64,000 bases of DNA from Arbacia lixula (Eukaryota; Echinodermata; Echinoidea; Arbacioida; Arbaciidae). The notes beneath the pieces were generated by a model that was not told the DNA's origin, did not search any database, and saw nothing but the letters and a program-made list of their open reading frames with translations. Made by a program: the position numbers and the translations under genes. Shown piece after piece: positions 1-12,053 of the stretch. Positions within the stretch are counted from its first letter, which is position 1; each line of letters starts with the position of its first letter. The stretch covers positions 12,643,395-12,707,394 of the forward strand of contig OZ022577.1 in assembly GCA_963669155.1 (NCBI GenBank), in the 5' to 3' direction.

Positions 1-1149
1 AGGAATTGTGCATTTTTATTACCTTGAAATGGCACTTGCACTTTATATTTAATTACGTTTTCTGTCCAAATTGATGCAATTTTAGTCTATATCACTTGCC
101 GTTTGGATATTGCAGTTTTTGAGTGCATAGCATTTAGTGTGTATGCAGTCTGAATGAGTGTTCACCTAATATGCACATATTTAGGAACGATAAACAGGTA
201 TATTTTTCTATTTCAAATCTAAAATCTTTTTTTTTATATAATCTCATATTATCATGTTTGAATATAATTCAATAAAGCACAGGAATTACAAAATAGAAAT
301 TTTGAGTATTGTTATGTGTATGCATGTATTATGTGTGTGATTCTGTTGTCCAGATGTTGTCTTCATTTGTTTATTAAACTTAAATATTAATACAGGGGGA
401 CATGTCCCCGCCCCCCCCCCCCCCTTGTTTCACTCCTAGTCTGTGAATGATTGATATCATATGTTATTCAAGAGGAACTTGCATCTAAATGAATGTGCAT
501 ACATGTATTTGTTTCAGAAACCTTGCTTGATAGATCTATCTTCAGTAAGTTACAAGAATGTGGAGGGTAGTTTTGGGTTATGGCTTCTTTTATTAGCACT
601 GAATATCAAGCATGCATGCATAGGAAATTTATTGAGATATGCCATAAAACTTGAAAAGTGTGAACTGACCCCAGTACAAAATGCAATGATGTTTATTGAA
701 CGTTTTAACATATGACACAAATAGAATTAATAGAAATATGGGGTGTTTGTGTGTGTGTGTGTGTGTGTGGGAGGGGGGGGGGTCAAATTAAGGCATTACA
801 CATACACATACAGTACATGCATACTCATTATTTTACACTTCTGAGTTTTGTACTTTTGCCACCAAGATGGACTTAACTATTTTGGTGGTGCCCAGGATTT
901 GTATTTCTGTGTTAAATGACAAATCATAGAAAGGCAATCTTTATTTATATTTTCTGAGTCCCACAGTAGTCAATGTAGGCGATTAAAATGAAATTCATGT
1001 CCTTCGTGGATTAGTTACACGAATGACAAACTGCATCAGGACGGTATGAAAAGTACACATACGCCCTCTTTCGTTGCGTCCACTGACCTCCACTCATGGT
1101 TGCGTCAGTGGTGCTACCATGAACACTTATGCTTGGATAAACTGACGTA
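1..1149. other. No gene seen at the left edge
   Basis: AT-rich sequence with GGGGGACATGTCCCC followed by a C15 run (about 396-424), which looks like a repeat end, and a TG microsatellite. No supported coding region. Confidence 0.4.
742..770. repeat. (TG)n microsatellite followed by a G run
   Basis: TGTGTGTG is followed by GGGAGGGGGGGGGG near 768-783. Confidence 0.95.
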
Positions 1150-1766
1150 GAGCTCAAACTTAGAAGGGAGCGCTCCCCACATAATATACATGCCTATGAA
1201 TACACACATATGTACACATAAAACACCAAACATGTACACTGCTATAATGCAGTACATAAAAGTAAATATGTGTGTACATACAAAAAGCACTATATTTCAT
1301 ACACACTTCTTAGATAATTATGTAGGACCTGACATTTGGAATGTATTACCATCTCATATACGAAATTGTAGCACTATTATATCATTTAAAAGGAATATGA
1401 AAGAATTACTCCTATCCAAATATTCATCATAATAGCTTTTGAGGTACACTTAAGTGTTTCTGTCCTTTTATGACAGGGTAAGGAGGTATAGTACGATAAA
1501 AGGGCACGATTAACATTTTTTTTCTTATTTTATTTGTTTTTATTTCTGTCGATTAAACGAAATCATGAATGTTTTATTTCAAGCCATGTTTTACGAAACG
1601 AATTTATTACCTACTATGTTATTCTAGGAACTCTGCGCTTCAAATATTTATGTTTATGCTTTGTTCCTACTATGTATTCTATTTTGATGTAATACGCCGT
1701 TCTTGTCATTGTGATTGTATATTATGCATGGTGAAATAAATAAACAAACAAACAAACAAACAAACT
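1150..1766 (+). mobile_element. 3' end of a non-LTR retrotransposon (LINE) with AAAC tail
   Basis: An open frame ending at 1432 reads NYVGPDIWNVLPSHIRN then FKRNMKELLLSKYSS, the pattern typical of the very C-terminus of LINE reverse transcriptase proteins. A 3' UTR of about 300 bp follows and ends in AAATAAATAAAC repeated as (AAAC)n at about 1735-1766, a simple-repeat tail typical of some LINEs. The 5' part is missing or too diverged to see, as expected of a 5'-truncated insertion. Confidence 0.6.
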
Positions 1767-2393
1767 TCTGAAAATGTTGTCCTAGCTTACCATTTCTGAG
1801 GGCACCATCTGCGACCTTGATCTAGAGAAGTTAATTAGCCATTTATATTAATGTCAAACCACTATAAGGAACCTGGTCCAGCTTCACTATCATGGACTTT
1901 GATTAAATCAAAGGAAAGTCATTTAGATACATGACATTTTATACTGCAGACTTTTACATTAAAGTTTTGCTGTCTGAGTATAACACATGGAAAGAATATG
2001 ATACGTTCACCACAAGGACTACTGCAGACGTCAAACTGGGGAAAATAAATTTTTCTTCGTGAAGTAGATCTACCTGAATCAATTTCTTCGTCGTATATGT
2101 ATGATACCTGATAGTTGAAGGAAGTTTCACGCAATAAATATTTCTGTACAGTGCCACAGAACAGGGATACTGTTATGAAGAATATGAACTCAACCTTCCT
2201 TTCTTGAACCCGGTTCCACGGCGCCAAACAGTAATGTGTTCTCAACGCTTGCTTTTCATGTGTTAAAACAATTACGAACGTGATTATCAGAGAGAACAAA
2301 GGAAATGTTAAGTGTTATTTCACTTGTCCGGATCTGCTAATGGCATCGATATTTTAAAGAGCTTAAACAGATATCAGCAAACAAAAATAAACA
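1767..2393. other. No feature seen between LINE end and palindrome
   Basis: The overlapping minus-strand frames at 1919-2299 show no family resemblance and no splice context. I see nothing else here. Confidence 0.4.
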
Positions 2394-3074
2394 AATAAAT
2401 ACTATTTAGAAAATAGCAAAACTTTCGGTAACACCATGTGGTTGTATTCTTTCGGATAATTGGCCCACTTATGGGGTGAAGAAAGGAAAGGAAAGTGAAA
2501 AGTGAAAAGGAGAGGTGAATTTTTATATTTTATAACACTTACACAAGACTATTTTTAGCTTTAGTTTTCGGTGTTTTAAACCGAAAATGAATGGGATGGA
2601 ATGGAGGTAGAAGAAGAGGGTGGGTGTTGATGAAAGTTGTGAACTAGTCACAAAGTAGTGATAAAGAGAAAAGAAAAGAAAAAAAAAAGAGAAAAGTGTA
2701 GAAAAGTTATAGTCAGTTCTGCAACTAACTATAGTTAGTTGCAGAACTGACTATAACTTTTCTACACTTTTCTCTTTTTTTTTTTTTTTCTTTTCTTTTC
2801 TCTTTATCACTACTTTGTGACTAGTTCACAACTTTCATCAACACCCACCCTCTTCTTCTACCTCCATTCCATCCCATTCATTTTCGGTTTAAAACACCGA
2901 AAACTAAAGCTAAAAATAGTCTTGTGTAAGTGTTATAAAATATAAAAATTCACCTCTCCTTTTCACTTTTCACTTTCCTTTCCTTTCTTCACCCCATAAG
3001 TGGGCCAATTATCCGAAAGAATACAACCACATGGTGTTACCGAAAGTTTTGCTATTTTCTAAATAGTATTTATT
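2394..3074. repeat. Near-perfect 681 bp palindrome with no spacer
   Basis: The left arm (2394-2731) and the right arm (2732-3074) read as exact reverse complements by eye. The only difference is a homopolymer: A10 on the left against T15 on the right. The centre is GCAACTAACTATAGTTAGTTGC. No coding capacity is visible, and no clear target-site duplication is seen at the ends (left flank AAAAATAAACA, right flank AGTACACTCT). It could be a foldback element or a recent inverted duplication. Confidence 0.95.
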
Positions 3075-4452
3075 AGTACACTCTCACCATGGAAACATTC
3101 AAAGAACATTTAAAGAATAAACAAGTTTTTCAAGTAAAATATCTCAGCTGCACGCAAACGTACTTAAACTCTGTTGAAAAAAATACACAGCATTAGATAT
3201 CTTTTTTTTTTACAAATGAAGAAATAAGCAAATTTTGTGAATAGCCTAATACGAACATCTTATTATGCCAGATTTTTTAATTATTCCTTATTACTTTAAA
3301 CATAAATGAATACAGAATCTTTTATAGTGTTTCCCTTAACTTCCTTGAAAGTTGGAGAAGAAAAAAAACTTCTAGAAATAAAATGGGCAATTAAAAATAT
3401 TTCTTTCCAAGTTGACACCCGCTAGATGTCGGTGCTGAGCATGTAACATTAAAGCATTCATAAATGTGAAATGCTTTTTAAATTCATTAGCACGCTTTAG
3501 TACCCACACATACGGCTGTTTGAATATATCACGCTCGATTTTCTCCTCCTTCCTAAAACCCCCTATGACGATTAGATGGTGTAGACAGCTGATTAACCCG
3601 TAAAATGCTAGATAGACTGCTGCCGTATTGAAATTGCGTGTATTAATTGAAAAAAAGAAAATCACACATTGCACACAAAGAGTTAACATGAACACATTTT
3701 CTTATTCTGTGCTATCAGTTACCATGGAAACAGGGCCATGATGTCTGCACTCGTGGTCTCACTCGTCAAAATGAAAAATGGCGACTAAATCTATCTATCA
3801 AATATGTGGTGCATAATTTTGGCTCGGGTTCTTGACCGAAAACTGCAATTCCTCATCATATTCTATACCAAAGGTCGTGGTACCTGCCCTCATTAACATT
3901 AACCTCGATTATGGCTTAGTTTTCAACGGCTCAACGTCTTTTCGGCAAATATACCCTTTACCCCGGCACAATTTACCACGGGACTTTAACCCGCATCGTA
4001 AAAAAAAAAAAAAAAGCACCTAACGAGATGACAGCTTTTCAAAACGATAGACAAGCCTCTCCAGTTGTTTGGTTGGTTGGCAGCGGGGTTAGTAGCTCAC
4101 ATCCAACTTAGTTTTGTAGCTCATACTCCTGGGCCTAGCTAACAAATTAAAAAATAGGCCAGTTCTACCCATATACCAGGGAGGTAATTTCACTATCAAC
4201 ATTGCTGAATATCTACTGTGCTAATTGTGTGTCGTCTAGCTGCAGCATCTCATTGTATATATGCACAATTAAAAGCTTAACGTAGATGAGAACTTGAATC
4301 TGCTCTCCCCAGGGCAGTACTCTTGGGACATTACAACCTTGAGTCATCAACTGTTTCACCAGCTTTGACTAAAGCGGTATTCCGCTCCGCCTAAATTAAG
4401 ATAGCTCTACACAATTTCAAACTGGGGCAGATTCGCTCAGCAACAGATACGA
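3075..4452. other. Upstream region of the SQase gene, no gene seen
   Basis: No open frame looks coding. An A15 run lies at about 4000-4014. The promoter and 5' UTR of the SQase gene should lie near its right end, but I cannot fix a start site. Confidence 0.5.
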
Positions 4453-7400
4453 ATGGGGATATATAACATGCGGACAATGGGCACCCCCCTTCTCATCGTC
4501 GTCCTCACCGTTTTCACGATAGCAACCTCGACATCGGCGACGTTCGTGGTCGTCTTCGATGCCAATCAGGTATCCGTCAGTCTTAACGGTGTCGATCTGA
4601 TCCGACACACGGCGTCCGATCCGTTTCTCTTTGCCGGGGTGGGGCGACCGACCTACGAGGGGCAGTTCGGGAACTATGACGTCACCGATTTCGTCGACGA
4701 GCGAATCGCGCTGGTCGACTTCACCGTGGATAATCAGGACCCGATGAGAGTTTCCGTGACGTTTAATCGGCAAGGCTATATGGTAGGTTACGGAACTATT
4801 TATAATCAGTATTAGAAATATTGCTTTTTACACGAGGATGGATGCGGGAATGATTACGGCGCGTGTCACTTCGTTTCGTTCAGTTGCATTTATGTTTTCT
4901 ATAAAATTTACCACTTCATTTTGTCGTCAAAAACAAGAAAATTATTAACTTAATTTCGAAACTGCATTTCTTATATTTAAAGGTAAAATTATATAAAATA
5001 TTGAGTATACCCCTCACACACAACAAGCATAGATAGAAGAAGCTGGAAAACAAGGAGGGAGACAAGAAGGAGTAGAAGAAAAGAAGAAGAAGAAGAAGAA
5101 GAAGAAGAAGAAGAAGAAGAAGAAGAAGAAGAAGAAGAAGAAGAAGAAGAAGAAGAAGAAGAAGAAGAAGAAGAAGAAGAAGAAGAAGAAGAAGAAGAAG
5201 AAGAAAAAGAAGAAGAAGAAGAAGAAGAAGAAAAAGAAAAAGAAAAAGAAAAAGAAGAAGAAGAAGAAGAAGATGTGGTTTAGATAAATTGTTTTCAATA
5301 TGCAATAATGATGTGGACAAAACGGAGTTTCGCTCTTCCCAAATGAAACCAATGTCCCGCAGTTGATTACTCATTTCGTAATTGATTATTCATTGAAATT
5401 ACCAAGTATTGTGTTTCCTTTGTTTTCGGTGTAGGCTGATGAAGCAATGAGAATTGAAAGGGAGGTGGATAAGTCCAAAAATATTAAGGTTTTCATTGTT
5501 CCTCTTTAAATACAATTTGAGCTGACGCTTCAAATATTTCTTTAGCTGCTTGTTTGTTTTGTTTACCGAAGTTTATGTTTGGCGGGACTGTATGCCCCCA
5601 CTGGCAGCCTGGCTGGACTCTGTAGGAATGGTTTGTAATTCAAATGACAGTGATTTGGGAACAACTTCCGTAAAAGAATAAAAACGAATTTGCATTTCCT
5701 ATGGATTTCCTATGGATTTCCTATGGATTGCATATATTGGTGGTTCAGAGAAGGTATATGTATAATATGATTTAAGAATATCCAGCTCTTAGATCAAAAT
5801 TGAGAAATATTACAAAACACACACACGATTGCAATCATCTGTGTAGGAGCAAGGGTTCGGTGTTACATGACAAAAGCAAATAGAAATAGAGAAATTTGAA
5901 TTACACCGTTGTGTTTCCAATGTTATAAGAATATGCCCCACTTCCATCATCTAGATAAAATGGAGAAATTGAAATTATCGTTGCTTATCCAATGTATATG
6001 CCCTAATGTAATTGTCTAAAAATAATCCTGGTAAAATAGTTGGGTATCCCTTCAAGAAAGAAATGATTGTTCTAAACCCCCTTTACATATTATTTCCACC
6101 CTAATTAAAGTTATAGTGTATAGTGTATAGGGTATAGTGGGGCTTGCCCCAATAAATACGTGTGCGTCCCAAAATACTATGCCACATCTAGCACATCGAA
6201 AGTTGGAAAAAAAATATTCTCATTCAGAAGCTTTACCATTTTCAAGTAAATTAAATTTTCAAGAAATTTAGAGACGAATGTTAAAAGAGAAATGGACTGT
6301 TTTTTTTTTTTTTTTTGTCAAATGTTTGGGCTCAACCCTATTGAACAATGGGGACAATGAAAGAAACGTAGGCGTACTAGGACTATCTATCATAAATGTC
6401 TGTTGTACATGTCATTAATCGTACTTTATCCCTTTCACAGAATAACATTGTGTATATAGCACGGTATACTTAAAAATAACCGCCTGAAAGAACACTAACG
6501 TCTCTCAGAATGTAGAAACTGAAACCTGACTTTAATTAACTTAAATTAACTTAAATACAAATTGACATAGTTTCTAAACTTGATGTTTAGGCCTGAAAAA
6601 ATATATATACATTGTACTGTTTATCGTCTATGTTCTCATTTGCCAGTTGTGTACAATGTACGCAATTTTCACATTGGAAGTTAAGTTTTGTTTTAAATTT
6701 GAAAAGGGATTTGCCACCTTTGAAGTATAGTTTCGTTTCTATCCCAGTCCAGCCGGACAATTTTTCTTGAAACACCTTTCTTTAAATTTAAAACTAATTC
6801 TGCACCTTAACTCCTTTATCGAACAATACACATAGTTTACATGTTCGACTTGTTTACTCTCGGTTACGAATTAACTCCAGAACCAATACACGTATTACAC
6901 GTAATAGCTGTATTGTTTACAACCTGATCCAGGGCGCTAGACATGGAAATGCGCCCGTCAAGTTTGCACATGGGGGTACATTTCATTTGTATTTTTCTTT
7001 CTTCCTCATGTGAGATGGATAACCCTGTCAATGAATGCTAATTATCAAACGGGTCCACACATGACGCATAGTAAAACAAACATTGACAAAACTTCGGTGT
7101 AACTAACAAGGGTAATAATTAAAGACACGAGCCAAAGTGATACACAATGTTAAATCACGGAGCCGTTAACATGGGGCCATAGTTATGAATCTTTACTGAG
7201 CCTAGTTAGTTACTAAAGTGCATTCAGCTACATGCAGGTAACAACACTAACTAGTAAGGTTTCATGGATATGGCACCAGGCTCTGTGATTACATGAACAA
7301 CAAAGTTCAAAACCAGCAAGAATGACAAATTACCGGTAGGGTAAGAGAAGACGGGAAGAGAGGACGGGTCACCGCCTCCCGTTGTCAAGAAAAACAAACT

Positions 7401-10400
7401 GGTAGAAGAAAAGATTTCGGTATATATGTATATGAGCAAAATAATTCCCTTTCAAGTCATGAACATTTATATTTTTGAAAAAATGCTTAATTGAAAAACA
7501 TGTTTTTTCTTTGTGACAAATCAAGACCGTATGAATGCGGACCTTATCAAACATTTTCTCAGTCTTTTACCTGTGAGTGAAGCACTAGCTGTTCCCCATG
7601 GTCCCTGGGAAATCAATCTACAGCACCTTATACCCAGGGAGCAAGACAGGTTTACCTGACATGGGCTGTTGTAAAAGGTTGTTGGGTATCAATGTGTTCA
7701 AAAGACCAGTCTGCACATTTCCTATGTGGACTACCTTTGCGATATGCTGCTGGAAATAAATGGCAGTTTCAAAATGGCCGCCGTGGAAATGTAGTATTGA
7801 CCACTATTTAAGATAACATTTGAATTGAACATTTTCCTACATCATATGAGGTATCGTATCAAAGTAGACAACATTTCCTACAAGATGGTACCACATTTGT
7901 TAGGCTTTGTGGTGATTTTCATAACAGTTCGGGACAACTAATGAACATTTTACCATATTTTCCAAAGATTTTAATCTCAGTGAAATACACGTTCCTTCAT
8001 ATTTCAAATAATTTATTCATTAACGAGATGAAACTTATAAAAAAACTGTCCAGGCATCTGTTCTATACGATGTGCAAAAAACAATTACAGTACACATCTT
8101 GAAATGAAGTTATAGTAATCATAAGTCCATACCTTGATGTCAGCCAAAGCCGCTTTTTGTACATTTTTGTTGCTCTGCCATATGTTTAACACGCAAAACC
8201 GTATAATTGAGTATGTCTATTCCTTGTGTTCATTATGAGCCTCTTGTGTCCACATTTTCTCCTATATTACAATTTGTTTCCTGTCTTCGTCATCATGATA
8301 ATGTTTGGAACAGAGATGGGTGTTCCTAATGTAGATTTATGGGTTTGCAAGCCTGACGCAGGTGAAAACCTCCAAGTGAGGAACCCTCCTTAAATACAGG
8401 TTGTATTTTATGTTTTCATGCTATGAATCATGTATTCTTTATCACCGAGTCCTGAAATATGCTTTATCACCTTAAAATAATAGTAGAGTGACATGTTGCA
8501 CTGGTTTTGACATCCACTATGACCTACCAAATAACAAAAAGAGAAAGTTACATTTACAGAAAGCAGTAGCCGTAGCTCTATGAAAATGGATAAACTTTTT
8601 GACTCTTGGCAGTTGAAGAAACTTGTTAAATTTGTTAACATGAACATGAATCGTTTTAGTCATAAACCAAACAAAAAATGAAATTATTTCGTTGATATTA
8701 CTATTCAAAGTCATGTTCAGGTAGTTACACGTAGTGATAAACTTTGTAAAACATATCCTGTGCGTTCAGTTTTGCAAACACTGAAGAAGTCATATAGGTT
8801 CTACTGGATTTTCTTTGTGTATTTGTACATATTCACGTTATTATATACAGGTGTATCATTGTAAATGTGTTGACCCCGAGAGGGGGTCGATAGAATCAAT
8901 ATCATATCTTATCTCTCAAGTAAAGAATCCCATAGAGTAGCATTTAGTCTGGCACAGGAAAGATTAATAGAACTTTGCCTTGAAGGTGTAACACTCACAT
9001 CAATGTAAAAAATAAATCACACCCTTGGATTGTGTCCATTCCCCCTTGTGAGACGGTCGTGGTCGACTTCGTGACCACTGCTCAAGGCCAGCACTACGGC
9101 GAGTTCGTCTCCGTGGCCCCGGAGGCCAACCGTGTGTGGATGCGCCTGCTTGCCGAGGACGACGAACGCGTGTACGGGGGCGGGGAGCAGTTCACCTACT
9201 TCAACATGCGCGGCTACAGCTTCCCGATCTGGATTCAGGAACAGGTCAGATTGATTAAACTAAGACTAGAAGAGATTGGGGGATAGGGTAGGGTACGGGG
9301 TGGGGTTATGGAGAGCAGTTCACCTACTTCAACATACCCAACTATAGTATAGCTATTACACAAGGACTAGAACTAGAGGGTGGGGTGGCCGGAGTAAGGG
9401 TGTGGTTATGGAGAGCAGTTCAACTACTTCAACATGCGTATAGCTTCTTGATCTGGAGTCAGGAACAGGTTAGATTGATGGGGTTGGGATGGCGTACAGG
9501 GTGGGGTTCTGGAAAGATGTTCACCACAAGCATATGTGTCCCATGAATAAATGTTTATGATTCTCAATTTCTCAAGCTCAATAGTTTACAAAGTAAAGAG
9601 GATTATATTTTTCTAGTTATACAAATTGAAGTTATATGTATGAGGCTCTAATTTTGCCTTTCTTTAACATAATACTTGGCATTTAATTTCCAACAACTAA
9701 TCCCCCCCCCTACCAAATCTAGGGTGTTGGCAGGGACAAGAACTATGAGATAACCTTCAAGGCGGACCAACGGGACGGAGGGGGCGGGGACTACTACACT
9801 ACCTACTGGGCTCAGCCCACCTACCTCTCTACCCGCAAGTACTACGCCCACTTCACCATCACCACCTACTCCAACTTTGACTTTCGCTCGCCGGACTTCC
9901 ACGAGATCGAGCTATGGGGCAACACGCCCGGAAGCTTCTATTTCTTCACGGGGAATACGTTTGAAGGTCTGGTGGAGCAGATGACGGGCCACCTGGGACG
10001 CCAGCCCATGCCGCCAGAGTGGGTGTACAATGGAACCATCATAGGGGTGCAAGGGGGCACCGAGAAGATGCTGGAGTACCTGCAGTTGGCCGAGGTGAGT
10101 AGGCTATGACATCACATGAGGCAATATCTTGTGAGGCATAACTCTGTAATTCTATTTTGGTTCTTTTTACTCGACAAATCCAAAACCAAGCTGAATCAAA
10201 CTGAATTGACATTGTACACCTTGCGTGATTGATATTAATAGTCAAGTGTGTTTAATCATTTCACCTTTCGTTTCTTTCCACATCAAGGAGTTGTTGGTTA
10301 CGAGCCAGAAGGGGTGTTCAGATTTGAGAACCAAAAGAGCACTAATGTCATGGACTTTGCACAACTGATTAATTTTCAATGCCCCTCTGGCTTTCAACAG

Positions 10401-11988
10401 ATAAACTTTTGTTGCACCATCTCGATCCTTATAGCACCTCACACACCTCTTGGTACTTATTGACATTTATTGCCGTTTATGACCATTGGCATACTTGGTA
10501 CATGCAATGAACTTCTTGAGATATCATTTGTTCTATATGAAACGTCCTGATGTTTTCTTCCCTCTCTATGGCAGGACCATGGGATCCGGGTGAGTGGGGT
10601 GTGGATCCAGGACTGGGCAGGGCGCATCACCACCTCCTTTGGGCGTCGGCTCTTCTGGAATTGGGAGTGGAATCCTGAGCAGTACCCAAACCTTAATGAG
10701 ACCATCGTTGAGCTTAGGGAGCGAGGCATCCGCATCCTGGTTTACGCCAACCCAAACCTTAATCGTGAGGGCTCCCTCTATCAGGAGGCAGTGGCCGGGG
10801 ACTTCCTCATCAAGAACGTTGAGGGCAGCCCGTACATTGTGGATTACGGGGAGTTCTTCTGCGGGATCGTGGACTTCACAAACCCGGATGCAGCCCAGTG
10901 GTACAAAGACCGCATCATCAAGCAGAACATGCTTGATCTGGGTGTAGGAGGCTGGATGGCAGACTTTGGAGAGTACCTGCCCATTGACGCTGTTTTCCAT
11001 AACGGGCGCCCAGGAACGGAGGTGCATAACCAATGGCCGGCGATCTGGGCAGAAGTGAATCGGCAGGGGGTGGAGGAAGGAGGCCAGCTGGGAGAGATCT
11101 TGTTCTGGATGAGGGCAGGCTTCACCGGATCCCAGGCGTACTCCGTCATGACATGGGCTGGTGATCAGTTTGTCGACTACGGTCTCGCAGACGGCATTGC
11201 CTCCGTGATCCCCGGTGCGCTGTCCCTCGGGATCTCGGGTTACGGGATGAACCACTTCGACATCGGTGGCTACACGTCGCTCTTTGGCGTCACCCGTACC
11301 GAGGAACTCTTCCTGCGGTATGCCGAGATGGCTGCATTCACCACCATGATGCGGACCCATGAGGGCAACCGGCCAGACGAAAACTGGCAGTTCTACTCCA
11401 GCTCGCACACCATGTATGAGTTTGCACGCCACACTCAAATCTATGTTGCCATGAAAGAGTACGTCATGGCCACCATCAGAGAGAATAATGAACGTGGTAT
11501 TCCCGTCCAGCGACCGCTCTTTCTCCACTATGAAGATACCGATGATGACTACATCTACGACCTCCAGTACCAGTACATGTTTGGGCGGGATCTCCTGGTG
11601 GCACCCGTGTACGAGCAGGGAGCTGAGACCTGGAGTCTGTACCTGCCCCAGGATGACTGGGTCTACCTCTGGGACGAGAGTGTGACGTCGCAGGGCAAGG
11701 AGAACGTCACCGTGCCCTCTCCCATGGGCAAGATCCCAGTCTTCTTCAGGACCGAGTCCCAGTGGGCAGACACCTTCAGGTCACTCAGGGACATTGAGGC
11801 TGGTGGGTAGTTTCAAAGTCTTTCCTCTTTGCCCTGTTCTTGTCTTCTTCTCATTTTTTTCTGTCCTTAGGTTAGAAATTGAGCTGACTGTCATCACAGT
11901 TGAAGTGGAAGGACTTGCAGATGCAGTATAATCATGACGTAGCAGAAATATGAGTAGTAGTAATCGTAGGAGTAGGAGTGGTAGTACC

Positions 11989-12053
<65 letters not shown>

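Larger units (their letters stand above)
5489..9052 (+). other. SQase intron 2, about 3.6 kb
   Basis: It holds the 11 bp triple repeat, family C foldback copy 1, and a short perfect GACCCC/GGGGTC hairpin at 8871-8890. No further exon with compatible phase 0 ends was recognised, although a missed small exon is possible because the domain join here is poorly conserved. Confidence 0.5.

Noticed and set aside
1919..2299. 126-residue minus-strand frame
   Set aside because: Composition looks random and I recognise no motif.
4916..5374. Long minus-strand frames rich in Leu or Phe
   Set aside because: They are translations of the (GAA)n array and have no family resemblance.
10566..11528. 320-residue minus-strand frame
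   Set aside because: It is the antisense shadow of the large, clearly conserved GH31 exon.
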